IMG/VR virus record: IMGVR_UViG_3300010412_000009
Coordinates: 1 to 64,000 of that record
Source of the DNA: a virus
DNA: 64,000 nt
Strand: one strand, 5' to 3'
Shown here: piece by piece, positions 49,595 to 57,018 of the stretch
Layout: each line of letters opens with the position of its first letter
Position numbering within the stretch: the first letter of the stretch is position 1
Notes under the pieces: model-generated
The model's database searches: none
Seen by the model: only the letters and a program-made list of their open reading frames with translations
Told to the model about the DNA's origin: nothing
Made by a program: the position numbers and the translations under genes

Positions 49595-50761
49595 TTATTT
49601 CAATAAATCATTTTGTGGTTGAGTTCGTTGTTTTGGTTGTGTCTGTTGAGTTGATTGAGAATTACTAGTCTGTTTTTGAGTTGTTTGCGATGGGTAATTA
49701 CTTTTTTCAAGCCTTCTACCACCCACAAGTGCTGACTTGTAGCCTGAAGTCATAAGATGTCTTAAAGTCCCTTTAACCTCAACAACAACTTTTGGATCCA
49801 TACTTCTAATAAAAGTATTGAACCACCCTTTAAATCCTGACCCACCAATAAAGTCGTTAATGTACTTAGTATAATTTAATATTAATAAATTAGTAAATTC
49901 ACGAGAATATAAATCATAATTATCGGCTTGCCCTATCTTATCAATATTAGATTTTGCCTGCTTATGAATAGCATCTCGAATATCTTTAGGTAATTTGGAC
50001 ATTCCGCCTTGCTTAAATAAGTAAGATTTAAACGAGTCCTGAATTGAATATAAAAATCTTTTTTTACCCGGAGATGTCCAAGAATTTCCCAATCTTAATC
50101 TTCCTTGTCTTGTTAAATATGCCTGAGGAATTTCACTAACCACTAATTTACCTACAACTCTCCCTGCGGTACTCACAACATTACCACCTGCTTTAGTTAA
50201 AAAATCCCCTATCGATACCACCAGTTTTATAATAAAATCAATAATTTTATCGTCTATTTGTCCTGGAATCAGTCGTTTAATTGGTACTAAAGTGTTTATT
50301 ATCATTTTCACACCTTTACTAATCCCAGACTTGTTATTCGCAATTGTTTGCAACATCTTTGATGTATTTGGGTTATTCGCAACTGATTGAACTAAAGTGT
50401 TTGCGGCTGCGGAGGAATTACCATCACCGATCTTTCTGATAATATCTGCAGTGACATTAACAGGTAATCCCTTAAAAAGAGTTCGAAGACTAAGTGTAAC
50501 AGTCGAACCAACAACAGGAATAATACCAACGAATGAAAGTAGTCCATTAAGTCCGTGAGGATGGAAGTTACCTTGATTTATTGCTCTTGCAAAATATACA
50601 ATACCATTAATAAAATCAACAGCATCTCCAATACCAGGAACAAGTCCAACATAATCAGCGATTTGCTGAGCCTTATCCAACCAATTTTGTTCCGAAATTA
50701 TATTATATTTCTCTAATATTTGATTCTTCTCTTCCTCAGAAACAATAATTCTTTGTCCCAT
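49595..50761 (-). CDS. Toxin-like protein with ISEEEKNQIL cassette
   Basis: 388 residues. MGQRIIVSEEEKNQILEKYN is the cassette; ILE (17-19) and ISE (24-26) followed by Gln are sites. Next comes DYVGLVPGIGDAVDFINGIV, then GLLSFVGIIPVVGSTVTLSL, resembling the pre-toxin (PT-TG type) segments of polymorphic toxins with their V-P-G-I-G-D pattern. The middle is amphipathic and hydrophobic; the C-terminus is Gln/Thr-rich and disordered. No catalytic toxin domain is recognised. Late-type motif 16 nt upstream. A packaged effector or pore-forming protein is the working hypothesis. Confidence 0.72.
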   Translation of the reverse strand: MGQRIIVSEEEKNQILEKYNIISEQNWLDKAQQIADYVGLVPGIGDAVDFINGIVYFARAINQGNFHPHGLNGLLSFVGIIPVVGSTVTLSLRTLFKGLPVNVTADIIRKIGDGNSSAAANTLVQSVANNPNTSKMLQTIANNKSGISKGVKMIINTLVPIKRLIPGQIDDKIIDFIIKLVVSIGDFLTKAGGNVVSTAGRVVGKLVVSEIPQAYLTRQGRLRLGNSWTSPGKKRFLYSIQDSFKSYLFKQGGMSKLPKDIRDAIHKQAKSNIDKIGQADNYDLYSREFTNLLILNYTKYINDFIGGSGFKGWFNTFIRSMDPKVVVEVKGTLRHLMTSGYKSALVGGRRLEKSNYPSQTTQKQTSNSQSTQQTQPKQRTQPQNDLLK

Positions 50762-50777
50762 TAATGTAGGGTTTTTT

Positions 50778-50786
50778 TATAAATAT
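50778..50786 (-). promoter_or_regulatory. late-type promoter motif ATATTTATA
   Basis: Minus-strand ATATTTATA, 16 nt before the ATG at 50761; heads the three-gene operon to 48452. Confidence 0.62.
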
Positions 50787-50830
50787 CCTACAATAAGAAA
50801 AGAACCATATTAATATTAGAATTAATTTAG

Positions 50831-50902
50831 TACCCCCACCCCGATTCGAACAGGGATCTTTTGGTCCGTAGCCAAATATTCTCTCCATTAAACTACAGGG
50901 GC
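50831..50902 (-). tRNA. tRNA-Arg(ACG)
   Basis: Acceptor GCCCCTG/TGGGGGT with wobble pairs, discriminator A, no CCA. D arm GTAGTTTAATGGAGAGAAT, anticodon stem TTTGG/CCAAA with loop CTACGGA, T loop TTCGAAT. Confidence 0.92.
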
Positions 50903-50906
50903 GACT

Positions 50907-51404
50907 TTAATAGTCAAATTTTAATTTTACAATTCTATCGTATCCTCTAGGTGGTAATATGTCAATATCTTCGGGCTTTACACTATAAGCACATCTATCA
51001 CAGTCCCAAAGAGCCCTTGATATCCCTTCTTTAAAATCTTCTTCATTGTTGTAGATAAAAAAAGGTAATCTCAATACTAATGGATTTGGTAAATATTTTT
51101 TATGTAGTTCATGTGAGAATTGAATAAATTTATCATTTTCACCATTATTTACGGACTCCTCATATGCTTTCATTCTAGCATCGTCGAGTTCATAAAATTT
51201 TATCTCATCCTCATCACTAACTTGTACTACATTTGAACCTTTTAAATAGTCGCAAGATAGATTAGGTAATTGTTTAACAATTTCCTCTCCAACATATGTG
51301 CCAAAATAAAAATCGATACTATGTTCTTTACTGACAAATTTTGTCATTCTTTTTCTATATCTTTTTCGACTACGATTATTTAAAAGTTTCTTTAATATTC
51401 CCAT
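50907..51404 (-). CDS. Unidentified protein, 165 residues
   Basis: Basic N-terminus (MGILKKLLNNRSRKRYRKRM) followed by an acidic helical body and a C-terminal ALWDCDRCAYSVKPEDIDIL with a Cys pair. No family recognised. Confidence 0.68.
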   Translation of the reverse strand: MGILKKLLNNRSRKRYRKRMTKFVSKEHSIDFYFGTYVGEEIVKQLPNLSCDYLKGSNVVQVSDEDEIKFYELDDARMKAYEESVNNGENDKFIQFSHELHKKYLPNPLVLRLPFFIYNNEEDFKEGISRALWDCDRCAYSVKPEDIDILPPRGYDRIVKLKFDY

Positions 51405-51417
51405 AACAAAAATTTAA

Positions 51418-51750
51418 TTAGTCCAATCCTAGTGATCTGAACCAGTTAACTACCCGCAACATAAATTTACTTTTCATCGAATAACGCCATTCTCCAGTAA
51501 GAATGAATTTAATTGGCATCGATAGTGTAAGTAATACGAACAGAATCAATGCGAACGGAAGAGTTAATCTAATCCACCAAGGCCCATAACACTTCTCTTC
51601 TGTATAGAAGTTAAGGTTTAATTTAATGAACCTATCGGCTAGTTCCTCACTAGAAACCATATTCAATTCAGGAAACTGCTCTTTAAACTTTGGAATATAG
51701 TTCAAATAACCATGACTCCAAGTTCTTTTTAATTTACGAAAAATACCCAT
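51418..51750 (-). CDS. Small membrane protein, 110 residues
   Basis: One strong hydrophobic segment near residues 62-88 (RLTLPFALILFVLLTLSMPI). N-terminus is basic (MGIFRKLKRTWSHGYLNYIP). Similar starts (MGI.KKL) in this and the next gene suggest a loose relation. Function unknown. Confidence 0.65.
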   Translation of the reverse strand: MGIFRKLKRTWSHGYLNYIPKFKEQFPELNMVSSEELADRFIKLNLNFYTEEKCYGPWWIRLTLPFALILFVLLTLSMPIKFILTGEWRYSMKSKFMLRVVNWFRSLGLD

Positions 51751-51768
51751 TTTAAAAAATTTAATTTG

Positions 51769-51859
51769 TTCCCCCGGTGAGACTCGAACTCACATCCAAT
51801 ACGTTAAAAGCGTATGGCTTGTTCCCTTTCGGTACTAATTCCAATTCAGCTACGGAGGA
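51769..51859 (-). tRNA. tRNA-Lys(UUU) with an enlarged D-loop
   Basis: Acceptor TCCTCCG/CGGGGGA, discriminator A, anticodon stem ATACG/CGTAT with loop CTTTTAA (TTT), T arm GTGAG TTCGAGT CTCAC. Total 91 nt: the D arm is enlarged by about 18 nt, with TACCGAAAGGGA forming a GAAA-capped hairpin inside the loop. The paralogue at 60733 has a normal D arm, so an insertion is likely. Confidence 0.82.
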
Positions 51860-51867
51860 ATGAAACT

Positions 51868-52053
51868 TTAATCCATTATTTGAATACATAACCATACAAG
51901 TAGAGTACTAATTAACCACCAATCCGGTGCTAAGTACGATATCAATGATGTTGGTCTTTCAACCCACTTTCCATAGTACTTAAAGCTTAGTACAATGCGG
52001 ATAAAAAATACCATTACTAAAGCAAACGCAATTAATCCGACAACAATCTTCAT
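51868..52053 (-). CDS. Small membrane protein, 61 residues
   Basis: N-terminal membrane helix (MKIVVGLIAFALVMVFFIRI) and a second hydrophobic stretch near the C-terminus (APDWWLISTLLVWLCIQIMD). No family recognised. Confidence 0.65.
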   Translation of the reverse strand: MKIVVGLIAFALVMVFFIRIVLSFKYYGKWVERPTSLISYLAPDWWLISTLLVWLCIQIMD

Positions 52054-52256
52054 TCGTCAAAAAATTTAAATCTATTGGAATCAATTTGTATCCATTGCCC
52101 ATCTCTTGCTCCAAAACGTAAAATTTTACGACCTATCCAAGATGCACTTGAAAAAGTGCCATCATCGTTTTTCTGATATTTAATAACTCGATTCATTATA
52201 AATGGTGATAAAAAATCAAGTACAAACCAATGAGCAAATCGTTCAAATATTCTCAT
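52050..52256 (-). CDS. Small unidentified protein, 68 residues
   Basis: MRIFERFAHWFVLDFLSPFI is an amphipathic helix; the rest is charged with SASWIGRKILRFGARDGQWI. Overlaps the next gene by 4 bp (ATGA), so translation is coupled. Confidence 0.65.
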   Translation of the reverse strand: MRIFERFAHWFVLDFLSPFIMNRVIKYQKNDDGTFSSASWIGRKILRFGARDGQWIQIDSNRFKFFDE

Positions 52257-52269
52257 AATATTTAATTAT

Positions 52270-52398
52270 TTAAGACGCAATTAACTGAAGAAAAAAGAAT
52301 GCAATTACAATAACAAATAATAATACATCACCTATACCACTAACAGGTTCTCTATCTTCTTTTGTGTATGGATCAATTTCAGGATGATTATCTTTCAT
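52270..52398 (-). CDS. Tiny membrane protein, 42 residues
   Basis: ATG 52396-52398, stop 52270-52272. MKDNHPEIDPYTKEDREPVS is polar and is followed by one membrane helix, GIGDVLLFVIVIAFFFLQLI, ending AS. Fills a 160-bp gap between a gene and tRNA-Glu; polar head plus single helix is a coherent small protein. Confidence 0.68.
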   Translation of the reverse strand: MKDNHPEIDPYTKEDREPVSGIGDVLLFVIVIAFFFLQLIAS

Positions 52399-52417
52399 TA
52401 TTAATTATTTTTGTTGA

Positions 52418-52490
52418 AGCGCGGACGGGTCTCGAACCCGCGACCTCCGCCTTGAAAGAGCGACGACTTGAGCCACTTCGTCCTCCGCGC
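52418..52490 (-). tRNA. tRNA-Glu(UUC)
   Basis: Acceptor GCGCGGA/TCCGCGC, D stem GAC/GTC with GAAGTGGCTCAA loop, anticodon loop CTTTCAA (TTC), T arm GCGGG TTCGAGA CCCGT. Anticodon stem TCGCT/GGCGG relies on wobble pairs. No CCA encoded. Confidence 0.9.
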
Positions 52491-52517
52491 CAATTAAAAC
52501 ATATATTTAAAACAAAA

Positions 52518-52585
52518 ACATGTACACCAGCGTTCCACTGGATCTCCGTTTCTAGTGTTTTATTACCGTTAAACTATGTACATGT
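52518..52585 (-). ncRNA. tRNA-like structured element or decayed tRNA
   Basis: Ends are the palindromes ACATGTAC and GTACATGT. On the minus strand TAGTTTAACGGTAATAAAAC is an orthodox D arm, but the part where anticodon and T arms should be has only a 7-bp mismatched hairpin (CACTAGA/TCCAGTG) and no TTCNANN loop. Could be a decayed tRNA or a specialised small RNA. Confidence 0.4.
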
Positions 52586-52606
52586 TTCACAACGTTGTCA
52601 AATACA

Positions 52607-52915
52607 CTATTCGGATAACTTAAGTTCCATCAATTTAAAATTACCCATTATTGTTTTGAAATTATCATTCAACCATTGACGACATTCGTTCACATCATTA
52701 AATTCTTTTTTAAGTGTTACCCACATCCAGCTACAATTTGGATTGTTATCATCAAACTTATCACCATCTTTAACCACCATAAATCTAACCTTAAATTTAT
52801 CTAGCTCTATTTGATCAATAAAACCAACGATATTTTTCTTTAGTTTAATGTCATGAATGTCGTGATAATGTGGAAAAGTTCCTTTATTTTTCTTAAATGT
52901 GAATTTAGTTGCCAT
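52607..52915 (-). CDS. Small unidentified protein, 102 residues
   Basis: Lys- and aromatic-rich, beta-type (FKVRFMVVKDGDKFDDNNPN) with a C-terminal helix (ECRQWLNDNFKTIMGNFKLM). TATCTTTG at 52936-52943 upstream suggests its own promoter, though no good -33 is seen. Confidence 0.68.
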   Translation of the reverse strand: MATKFTFKKNKGTFPHYHDIHDIKLKKNIVGFIDQIELDKFKVRFMVVKDGDKFDDNNPNCSWMWVTLKKEFNDVNECRQWLNDNFKTIMGNFKLMELKLSE

Positions 52916-52981
52916 AGTTGTGATTGTTTGTGTTACAAAGATACGGCAAATAATCTAAAATAAAAAAAATTCAGAGAAAAA

Positions 52982-53344
52982 TTATGACCAATTTTCAAAC
53001 CCACATATTCGACAAGTGTAATAATCTTTATGTGAATCATGTCCTGTATATGTCATTTTATGGGAACAAGACTCTTGATATGCCAAAATCGATTTCGACA
53101 GTCTTTCTTTTTCCAATTTCAATTCCGCCCTTAAGTTATGTAATTTTTCAAACACATCATTATTATCAACACCAAGACTATGTTTATCGTATATTCCATA
53201 TAATTTATTTATCATTGTCTTGAGATTATCAATCTCATTTTTCAATTCAACCCATTTCGACAATTGAGAATATATTGAACTATTCTTATCAACGTCTTTA
53301 AGGGTAAACTCATTTATATAAAAATAGGATTTTGTCTCTTCCAT
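52982..53344 (-). CDS. Coiled-coil protein with C-terminal zinc ribbon
   Basis: 120 residues. Residues 25-85 are a coiled coil (WVELKNEIDNLKTMINKLYG, LHNLRAELKLEKERLSKSIL); the end has SCSHKMTYTGHDSHKDYYTC and RICGFENW, a Cys-His/Cys-Cys ribbon. Likely a small nucleic-acid or protein adaptor. Confidence 0.7.
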   Translation of the reverse strand: MEETKSYFYINEFTLKDVDKNSSIYSQLSKWVELKNEIDNLKTMINKLYGIYDKHSLGVDNNDVFEKLHNLRAELKLEKERLSKSILAYQESCSHKMTYTGHDSHKDYYTCRICGFENWS

Positions 53345-53358
53345 ATTACATCATTTTA

Positions 53359-53637
53359 TTATTGTTCGTCTCTAACATATTTTTCATAAAAAATTATCTT
53401 ACCCTCCATCACCCCCAAAGAAGATTTTTCTTGGAATGTCTTAGTTGTTGGTTGATATCCTTCAGGCATTTTTTGAGTTAAATACCACAACTGAGATTCT
53501 TTCCAAGTCGCATTAATCAACATTTCATTATCGGGTAGATAAATTCTCATTGTACCACCAAAATTTTTCGATCTACTGTTCTCAGTACACGAAAACAATC
53601 CAATTACTAATAGAACTACAATCAATATTTTTTTCAT
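53359..53637 (-). CDS. Small lipoprotein, 92 residues
   Basis: MKKILIVVLLVIGLFSCTEN is a lipoprotein signal with lipobox LFSC, mature N-terminus Cys17. The body is beta-type without known family. Phage lipoproteins may block superinfection; unproven here. Confidence 0.75.
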   Translation of the reverse strand: MKKILIVVLLVIGLFSCTENSRSKNFGGTMRIYLPDNEMLINATWKESQLWYLTQKMPEGYQPTTKTFQEKSSLGVMEGKIIFYEKYVRDEQ

Positions 53638-53644
53638 CTTTTCA

Positions 53645-53902
53645 TTATTTTTGTTTCCTTCCCATCATTTTAAAAACTGTTACTTTTCTGGTACTATCTA
53701 ATCTGTATCTAAAATCTTTTAGTACCACATCAAGACTATCTGACAATCTCTCTTGTTGTTTCCATTCAGGAAATTCTTCGTAGAACTTGCGAGTAGTATT
53801 TACATAATCTGAATACCAAAACCCAAACAACAATCCAATTACTACGAAAGCAAGAAAAATCACCCATCTAACACCATTAAAAAATCTATCCAACATATTC
53901 AT
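53645..53902 (-). CDS. Small membrane protein, 85 residues
   Basis: One membrane helix near residues 12-30 (WVIFLAFVVIGLLFGFWYSD) and an amphipathic, basic C-terminal part. It lies 7 bp from the lipoprotein gene and 3 bp from the ATP-grasp gene. Confidence 0.68.
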   Translation of the reverse strand: MNMLDRFFNGVRWVIFLAFVVIGLLFGFWYSDYVNTTRKFYEEFPEWKQQERLSDSLDVVLKDFRYRLDSTRKVTVFKMMGRKQK

Positions 53903-53905
53903 ATT

Positions 53906-54643
53906 TTATTGATTTTGAATTTCATTCCATCTAACTTTTAACAAATCAAAATACACATCTTCGGGGCATCCGTAAGGTCCGATAGCCCACATATCATTTA
54001 ACTCTACTACTTCACAGTTACCATTTGATAAAACGGCAATATCAATAGTGTAAGAATGTGGTAAATGTAGACTATTTGTAATTACTTTTGTCATTACATA
54101 ATTAATGAATGATGGATTGGGTAATTCCTGATAATCTCCACCATATATTGAAATGTTTACCAAATCAACCCCTTTAATGAACATTCTCCATTCACTAACA
54201 ATTTCGTGCTTGAATGGTTTTGAACATAAAAGTGGCCCATACCAATCATCAAGTTCAGGATATAAATCCCAATCACTTTTTTTTGTGGATACAAATCCTG
54301 TGAATTTCTTAACATCTCTTAAAGGTTTGACGAAGACAGGTGATGAATAATCAAGATTTCTCAAATCTTCAACAACCCAAGTATCTCTACCGAATATTGA
54401 CATATACTTACCAATATGTAATGGCATTGGTTTTTCAATTCCATACAGATCAAAAAAATATTCCATATACTCAACAGATCCTATTGGCATCGGTCTTTCT
54501 TCAATCAATCTATCTCTCACAATCGCAGCCTTAGATAATGACATTTTCTCAACATCATGACCAGCATTAGTAGCTCCAATCCAACCTTTAAAACAATAGT
54601 CAGATATTATTTCATTACCAAGAGATTCAACAACAACTTTCAT
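53906..54643 (-). CDS. ATP-grasp domain protein (DUF4343-like)
   Basis: 245 residues. VFVKPLRDVKKFTGFVSTKK near residue 103 is the Lys-bearing ATP-grasp strand; SEWRMFIKGVDLVNISIYGG near 150 and YTIDIAVLSNGNCEVVELND near 200 give the acidic metal-binding motif, with E-L-N-D at the end. ATP-grasp enzymes join a carboxylate to an amine. The substrate cannot be told; DUF4343 members occur in several phages. Confidence 0.82.
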   Translation of the reverse strand: MKVVVESLGNEIISDYCFKGWIGATNAGHDVEKMSLSKAAIVRDRLIEERPMPIGSVEYMEYFFDLYGIEKPMPLHIGKYMSIFGRDTWVVEDLRNLDYSSPVFVKPLRDVKKFTGFVSTKKSDWDLYPELDDWYGPLLCSKPFKHEIVSEWRMFIKGVDLVNISIYGGDYQELPNPSFINYVMTKVITNSLHLPHSYTIDIAVLSNGNCEVVELNDMWAIGPYGCPEDVYFDLLKVRWNEIQNQ

Positions 54644-54659
54644 TATTTATCAATTTTTA

Positions 54660-54935
54660 TTAAAATTCAAAATCAATATGATTATGTTCATCACAATCAA
54701 AAAAATCACCTTCACCTCTAACAAATGGAATCCATTTACCCATACCATCCTCATCTTCAACCATAACCATAATTTCACCTTTATTATTTTTACCAATAGA
54801 AGACAATCCACACCCTTCACAAAGATACGGACCAATTTGAAATCCGGGTTCCAATTCAGATGCAATCTCTTCTATATCAAAATCAGGTTTACAGAAACCC
54901 AACTCAAGTGCACAATTTGTACAAAATTCTGCCAT
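54660..54935 (-). CDS. Cys-rich small protein, 91 residues
   Basis: FCTNCALELGFC at the N-terminus and PYLCEGCGLSSI near residue 53 form two CxxC pairs, a likely zinc ribbon. C-terminal half is acidic (DEDGMGKWIPFVRGEGDFFD). No family recognised. Confidence 0.7.
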   Translation of the reverse strand: MAEFCTNCALELGFCKPDFDIEEIASELEPGFQIGPYLCEGCGLSSIGKNNKGEIMVMVEDEDGMGKWIPFVRGEGDFFDCDEHNHIDFEF

Positions 54936-55459
54936 TACACTAATTTTATTTTAAGTTTATATTCATCTCTCAACCGAAGTATCACTTCCGCATTCCCTTT
55001 AGCGTCATCAAGTGGGTGATGAGTATGTTTGGTTATTCTTAGATATTTCCACTGTGCTCGTGTATCACCCTTAATTCCTGCAAACATATCACCAATTCGT
55101 CTAGATGACCATCCAAATGGATTCGACCCAACAAACTTATGAAAATAATATGACATAAACATACCATCGAACTGATTATTGTCAGATATTAATATCGGTT
55201 TATTAACACAAACATTTTTTATCCAATCATTAAATTCTTTCATAACCTCTTGAGGATCCCTACCATTCAACATATCCTCTCTTCCATAACCAGAAACCGC
55301 CAAAGAATCTGGTATCCAATCATCTGAAATTGGTTTCATCACACCACTATAATAAGTGTCTTCCAACCCATCTCTAACAACCACCGCACCAAAATTAACC
55401 ATTGAGTATAACCCTGGTACTGGCCCATCGGATTCCACATCTACAACTATAAAACTCAT
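54935..55459 (-). CDS. DEDDh 3'-5' exonuclease
   Basis: 174 residues from ATG 55459 (MSFIVVDVESDGPVPGLYSM). ExoI is FIVVDVESDGP (D-x-E), ExoII NKPILISDNNQFDGMFM near residue 92, ExoIII HHPLDDAKGNAEVI near 147 with the H and D of DEDDh. It resembles RNase T/oligoribonuclease-type and DnaQ-type exonucleases. Substrate could be RNA or DNA. The ATG is 5 bp downstream of the previous gene stop; an upstream start would overlap it heavily. Confidence 0.87.
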   Translation of the reverse strand: MSFIVVDVESDGPVPGLYSMVNFGAVVVRDGLEDTYYSGVMKPISDDWIPDSLAVSGYGREDMLNGRDPQEVMKEFNDWIKNVCVNKPILISDNNQFDGMFMSYYFHKFVGSNPFGWSSRRIGDMFAGIKGDTRAQWKYLRITKHTHHPLDDAKGNAEVILRLRDEYKLKIKLV

Positions 55460-55463
55460 TTTA

Positions 55464-55799
55464 CTATATTTCTTTTTTAATTTTATTAATAGCATCAATA
55501 TCGTAATCAATATACTTATTCACCTCAACCACTATCCACGCAATTAAAGTCGAGTACTTAACTCTATCCAAAAGAATCGCATCATTATCTTTCCACCAAC
55601 CTGCAAATAATCCAAATGCGCCATTTTCAAAATTATTAGATTGTGGAGGTAATGTAAATCTTCGTATTTGTTTAGACTCATTCACTGTGAAACGGTCAAT
55701 CTCATCCTTAGTGAAATATTGATCCATAACATAATCAGGGACTCTAATTTTTAATTCAATCGTCCCACCATCTCTATATCTTTCAAAATTATAGCTCAT
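55464..55799 (-). CDS. Small unidentified protein, 111 residues
   Basis: MSYNFERYRDGGTIELKIRV then PDYVMDQYFTKDEIDRF and a helical end. Acidic/aromatic mix, no known domain. Overlaps the upstream gene start by 4 bp. Confidence 0.68.
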   Translation of the reverse strand: MSYNFERYRDGGTIELKIRVPDYVMDQYFTKDEIDRFTVNESKQIRRFTLPPQSNNFENGAFGLFAGWWKDNDAILLDRVKYSTLIAWIVVEVNKYIDYDIDAINKIKKEI

Positions 55800-56383
55800 T
55801 TTTTTTCTTCTATTTTTGGATTAAATACGGATTCTACTTCCAACAAAATAATACAACTACCGTCTTCCAAATAGTTGTGACAGACCTTAGAAACCGTTCC
55901 ACCAATAGAAGAACCATCAAGATAAGGTCTTGATAATACAATAGTTTCTCCTACCCTTGGAATATGGGTCAAATTTTCAAATCGTTTAAATATCAAACTA
56001 CCATCTTCGTCGTAAATACTAATCAATACTTTAGTTCGTTTCACTAAACATGTGGCACTCGTATAATCTAGCCTACCCATTATTTCTTTTCGAGACAGTA
56101 CAATCTTTTCAGGTAACAAATCCACTTCATTATCTATCCTACACCCATCACAAATTTCATTACAATTTCCTGTCATATAATTCAAACAATTTTCACCTAA
56201 TCTAACATCCACATCGTTTTTAACATTAAGTTCAATAGAATCTTTAATTGAAAAATCAATAAATGAATCTAAATAATATCGATTACCATCATTCCATATT
56301 ACTATCGCCTCATTAATCCGATCTTTAGGAACTAATTTCAATAATTTTTTTAATTTTCGAACTGTCAATATTCCATTTTTCAT
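55796..56383 (-). CDS. Unidentified protein with central Cys cluster, 195 residues
   Basis: ATG 56383 (MKNGILTVRKLKKLLKLVPK) is 11 bp after the upstream stop; longer starts overlap that gene. GENCLNYMTGNCNEICDGCR near residue 68 may bind metal. The second half is beta-type with a short barrel look (VGETIVLSRPYLDGSSIGGT). No family recognised. Confidence 0.68.
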   Translation of the reverse strand: MKNGILTVRKLKKLLKLVPKDRINEAIVIWNDGNRYYLDSFIDFSIKDSIELNVKNDVDVRLGENCLNYMTGNCNEICDGCRIDNEVDLLPEKIVLSRKEIMGRLDYTSATCLVKRTKVLISIYDEDGSLIFKRFENLTHIPRVGETIVLSRPYLDGSSIGGTVSKVCHNYLEDGSCIILLEVESVFNPKIEEKK

Positions 56384-56393
56384 AAATAAAATT

Positions 56394-56873
56394 TTAATCC
56401 CACCAAGAATCAATATTTTTTCCAATAAAATCCCACAATAGTTTTTTGGCTTTATTGTGCTTCGCAACTGATTTATCTAATTCTACTTTCAACTTATTAT
56501 AAATTTCTTCAGAGTTTTCCCATTTCTCAAATTCAAATTGAATATTAAAATCATCAAAACACAAATCAAAAGCGTTTTTACCATATAATGATTCAATAAC
56601 ATTCTGATATTCCATCAGATATTTTTCAGTTTCATAAACATTATCAATCAACTTAATTGCCGTTCTAATTCTACTCGCCCTATCTTTCGCAGAAACAGTC
56701 ATCGCAGATTCACTTTCCATACGAGTCGCAAGATCTTCAAGATACATTTGAAATAAACGTATACCATATATCACATCAAAATCATACATTTTCCATATAA
56801 ATGGTACGTATTTTATCAAATTCTTTATTTGATATCGTTTTCTTTTTACCCAATATTGTAAATTATTCATCAT
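56394..56873 (-). CDS. Unidentified helical protein, 159 residues
   Basis: Long charged helices (AKDRASRIRTAIKLIDNVYE TEKYLMEYQ-type). MYLEDLATRMESESAMTVSA and C-terminal IGKNIDSWWD. A similar helical protein is common in phage accessory regions; I cannot assign a function. Confidence 0.68.
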   Translation of the reverse strand: MMNNLQYWVKRKRYQIKNLIKYVPFIWKMYDFDVIYGIRLFQMYLEDLATRMESESAMTVSAKDRASRIRTAIKLIDNVYETEKYLMEYQNVIESLYGKNAFDLCFDDFNIQFEFEKWENSEEIYNKLKVELDKSVAKHNKAKKLLWDFIGKNIDSWWD

Positions 56874-57018
56874 TTCTTTTTATTATATATGTTTTACCGT
56901 TCACATCAACTTTAATATTATGCAATGATATACCTTTTTCTCGACATTCACGAATTTTTCGTAAATTTTCTTTATTTTTTAACATTTCCCTAACTAAAGT
57001 ACTTAATGGTGCTTTCAT
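56863..57018 (-). CDS. Tiny basic protein, 51 residues
   Basis: ATG 57018, stop 56863-56865: MKAPLSTLVREMLKNKENLR, KIRECREKGISLHNIKVDVN and a short end. It overlaps the gene upstream by 4 bp and downstream by 11 bp, typical of coupled genes. The shape (basic helix, then a strand hairpin) may be a DNA-binding micro-protein. Confidence 0.7.
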   Translation of the reverse strand: MKAPLSTLVREMLKNKENLRKIRECREKGISLHNIKVDVNGKTYIIKRNDE

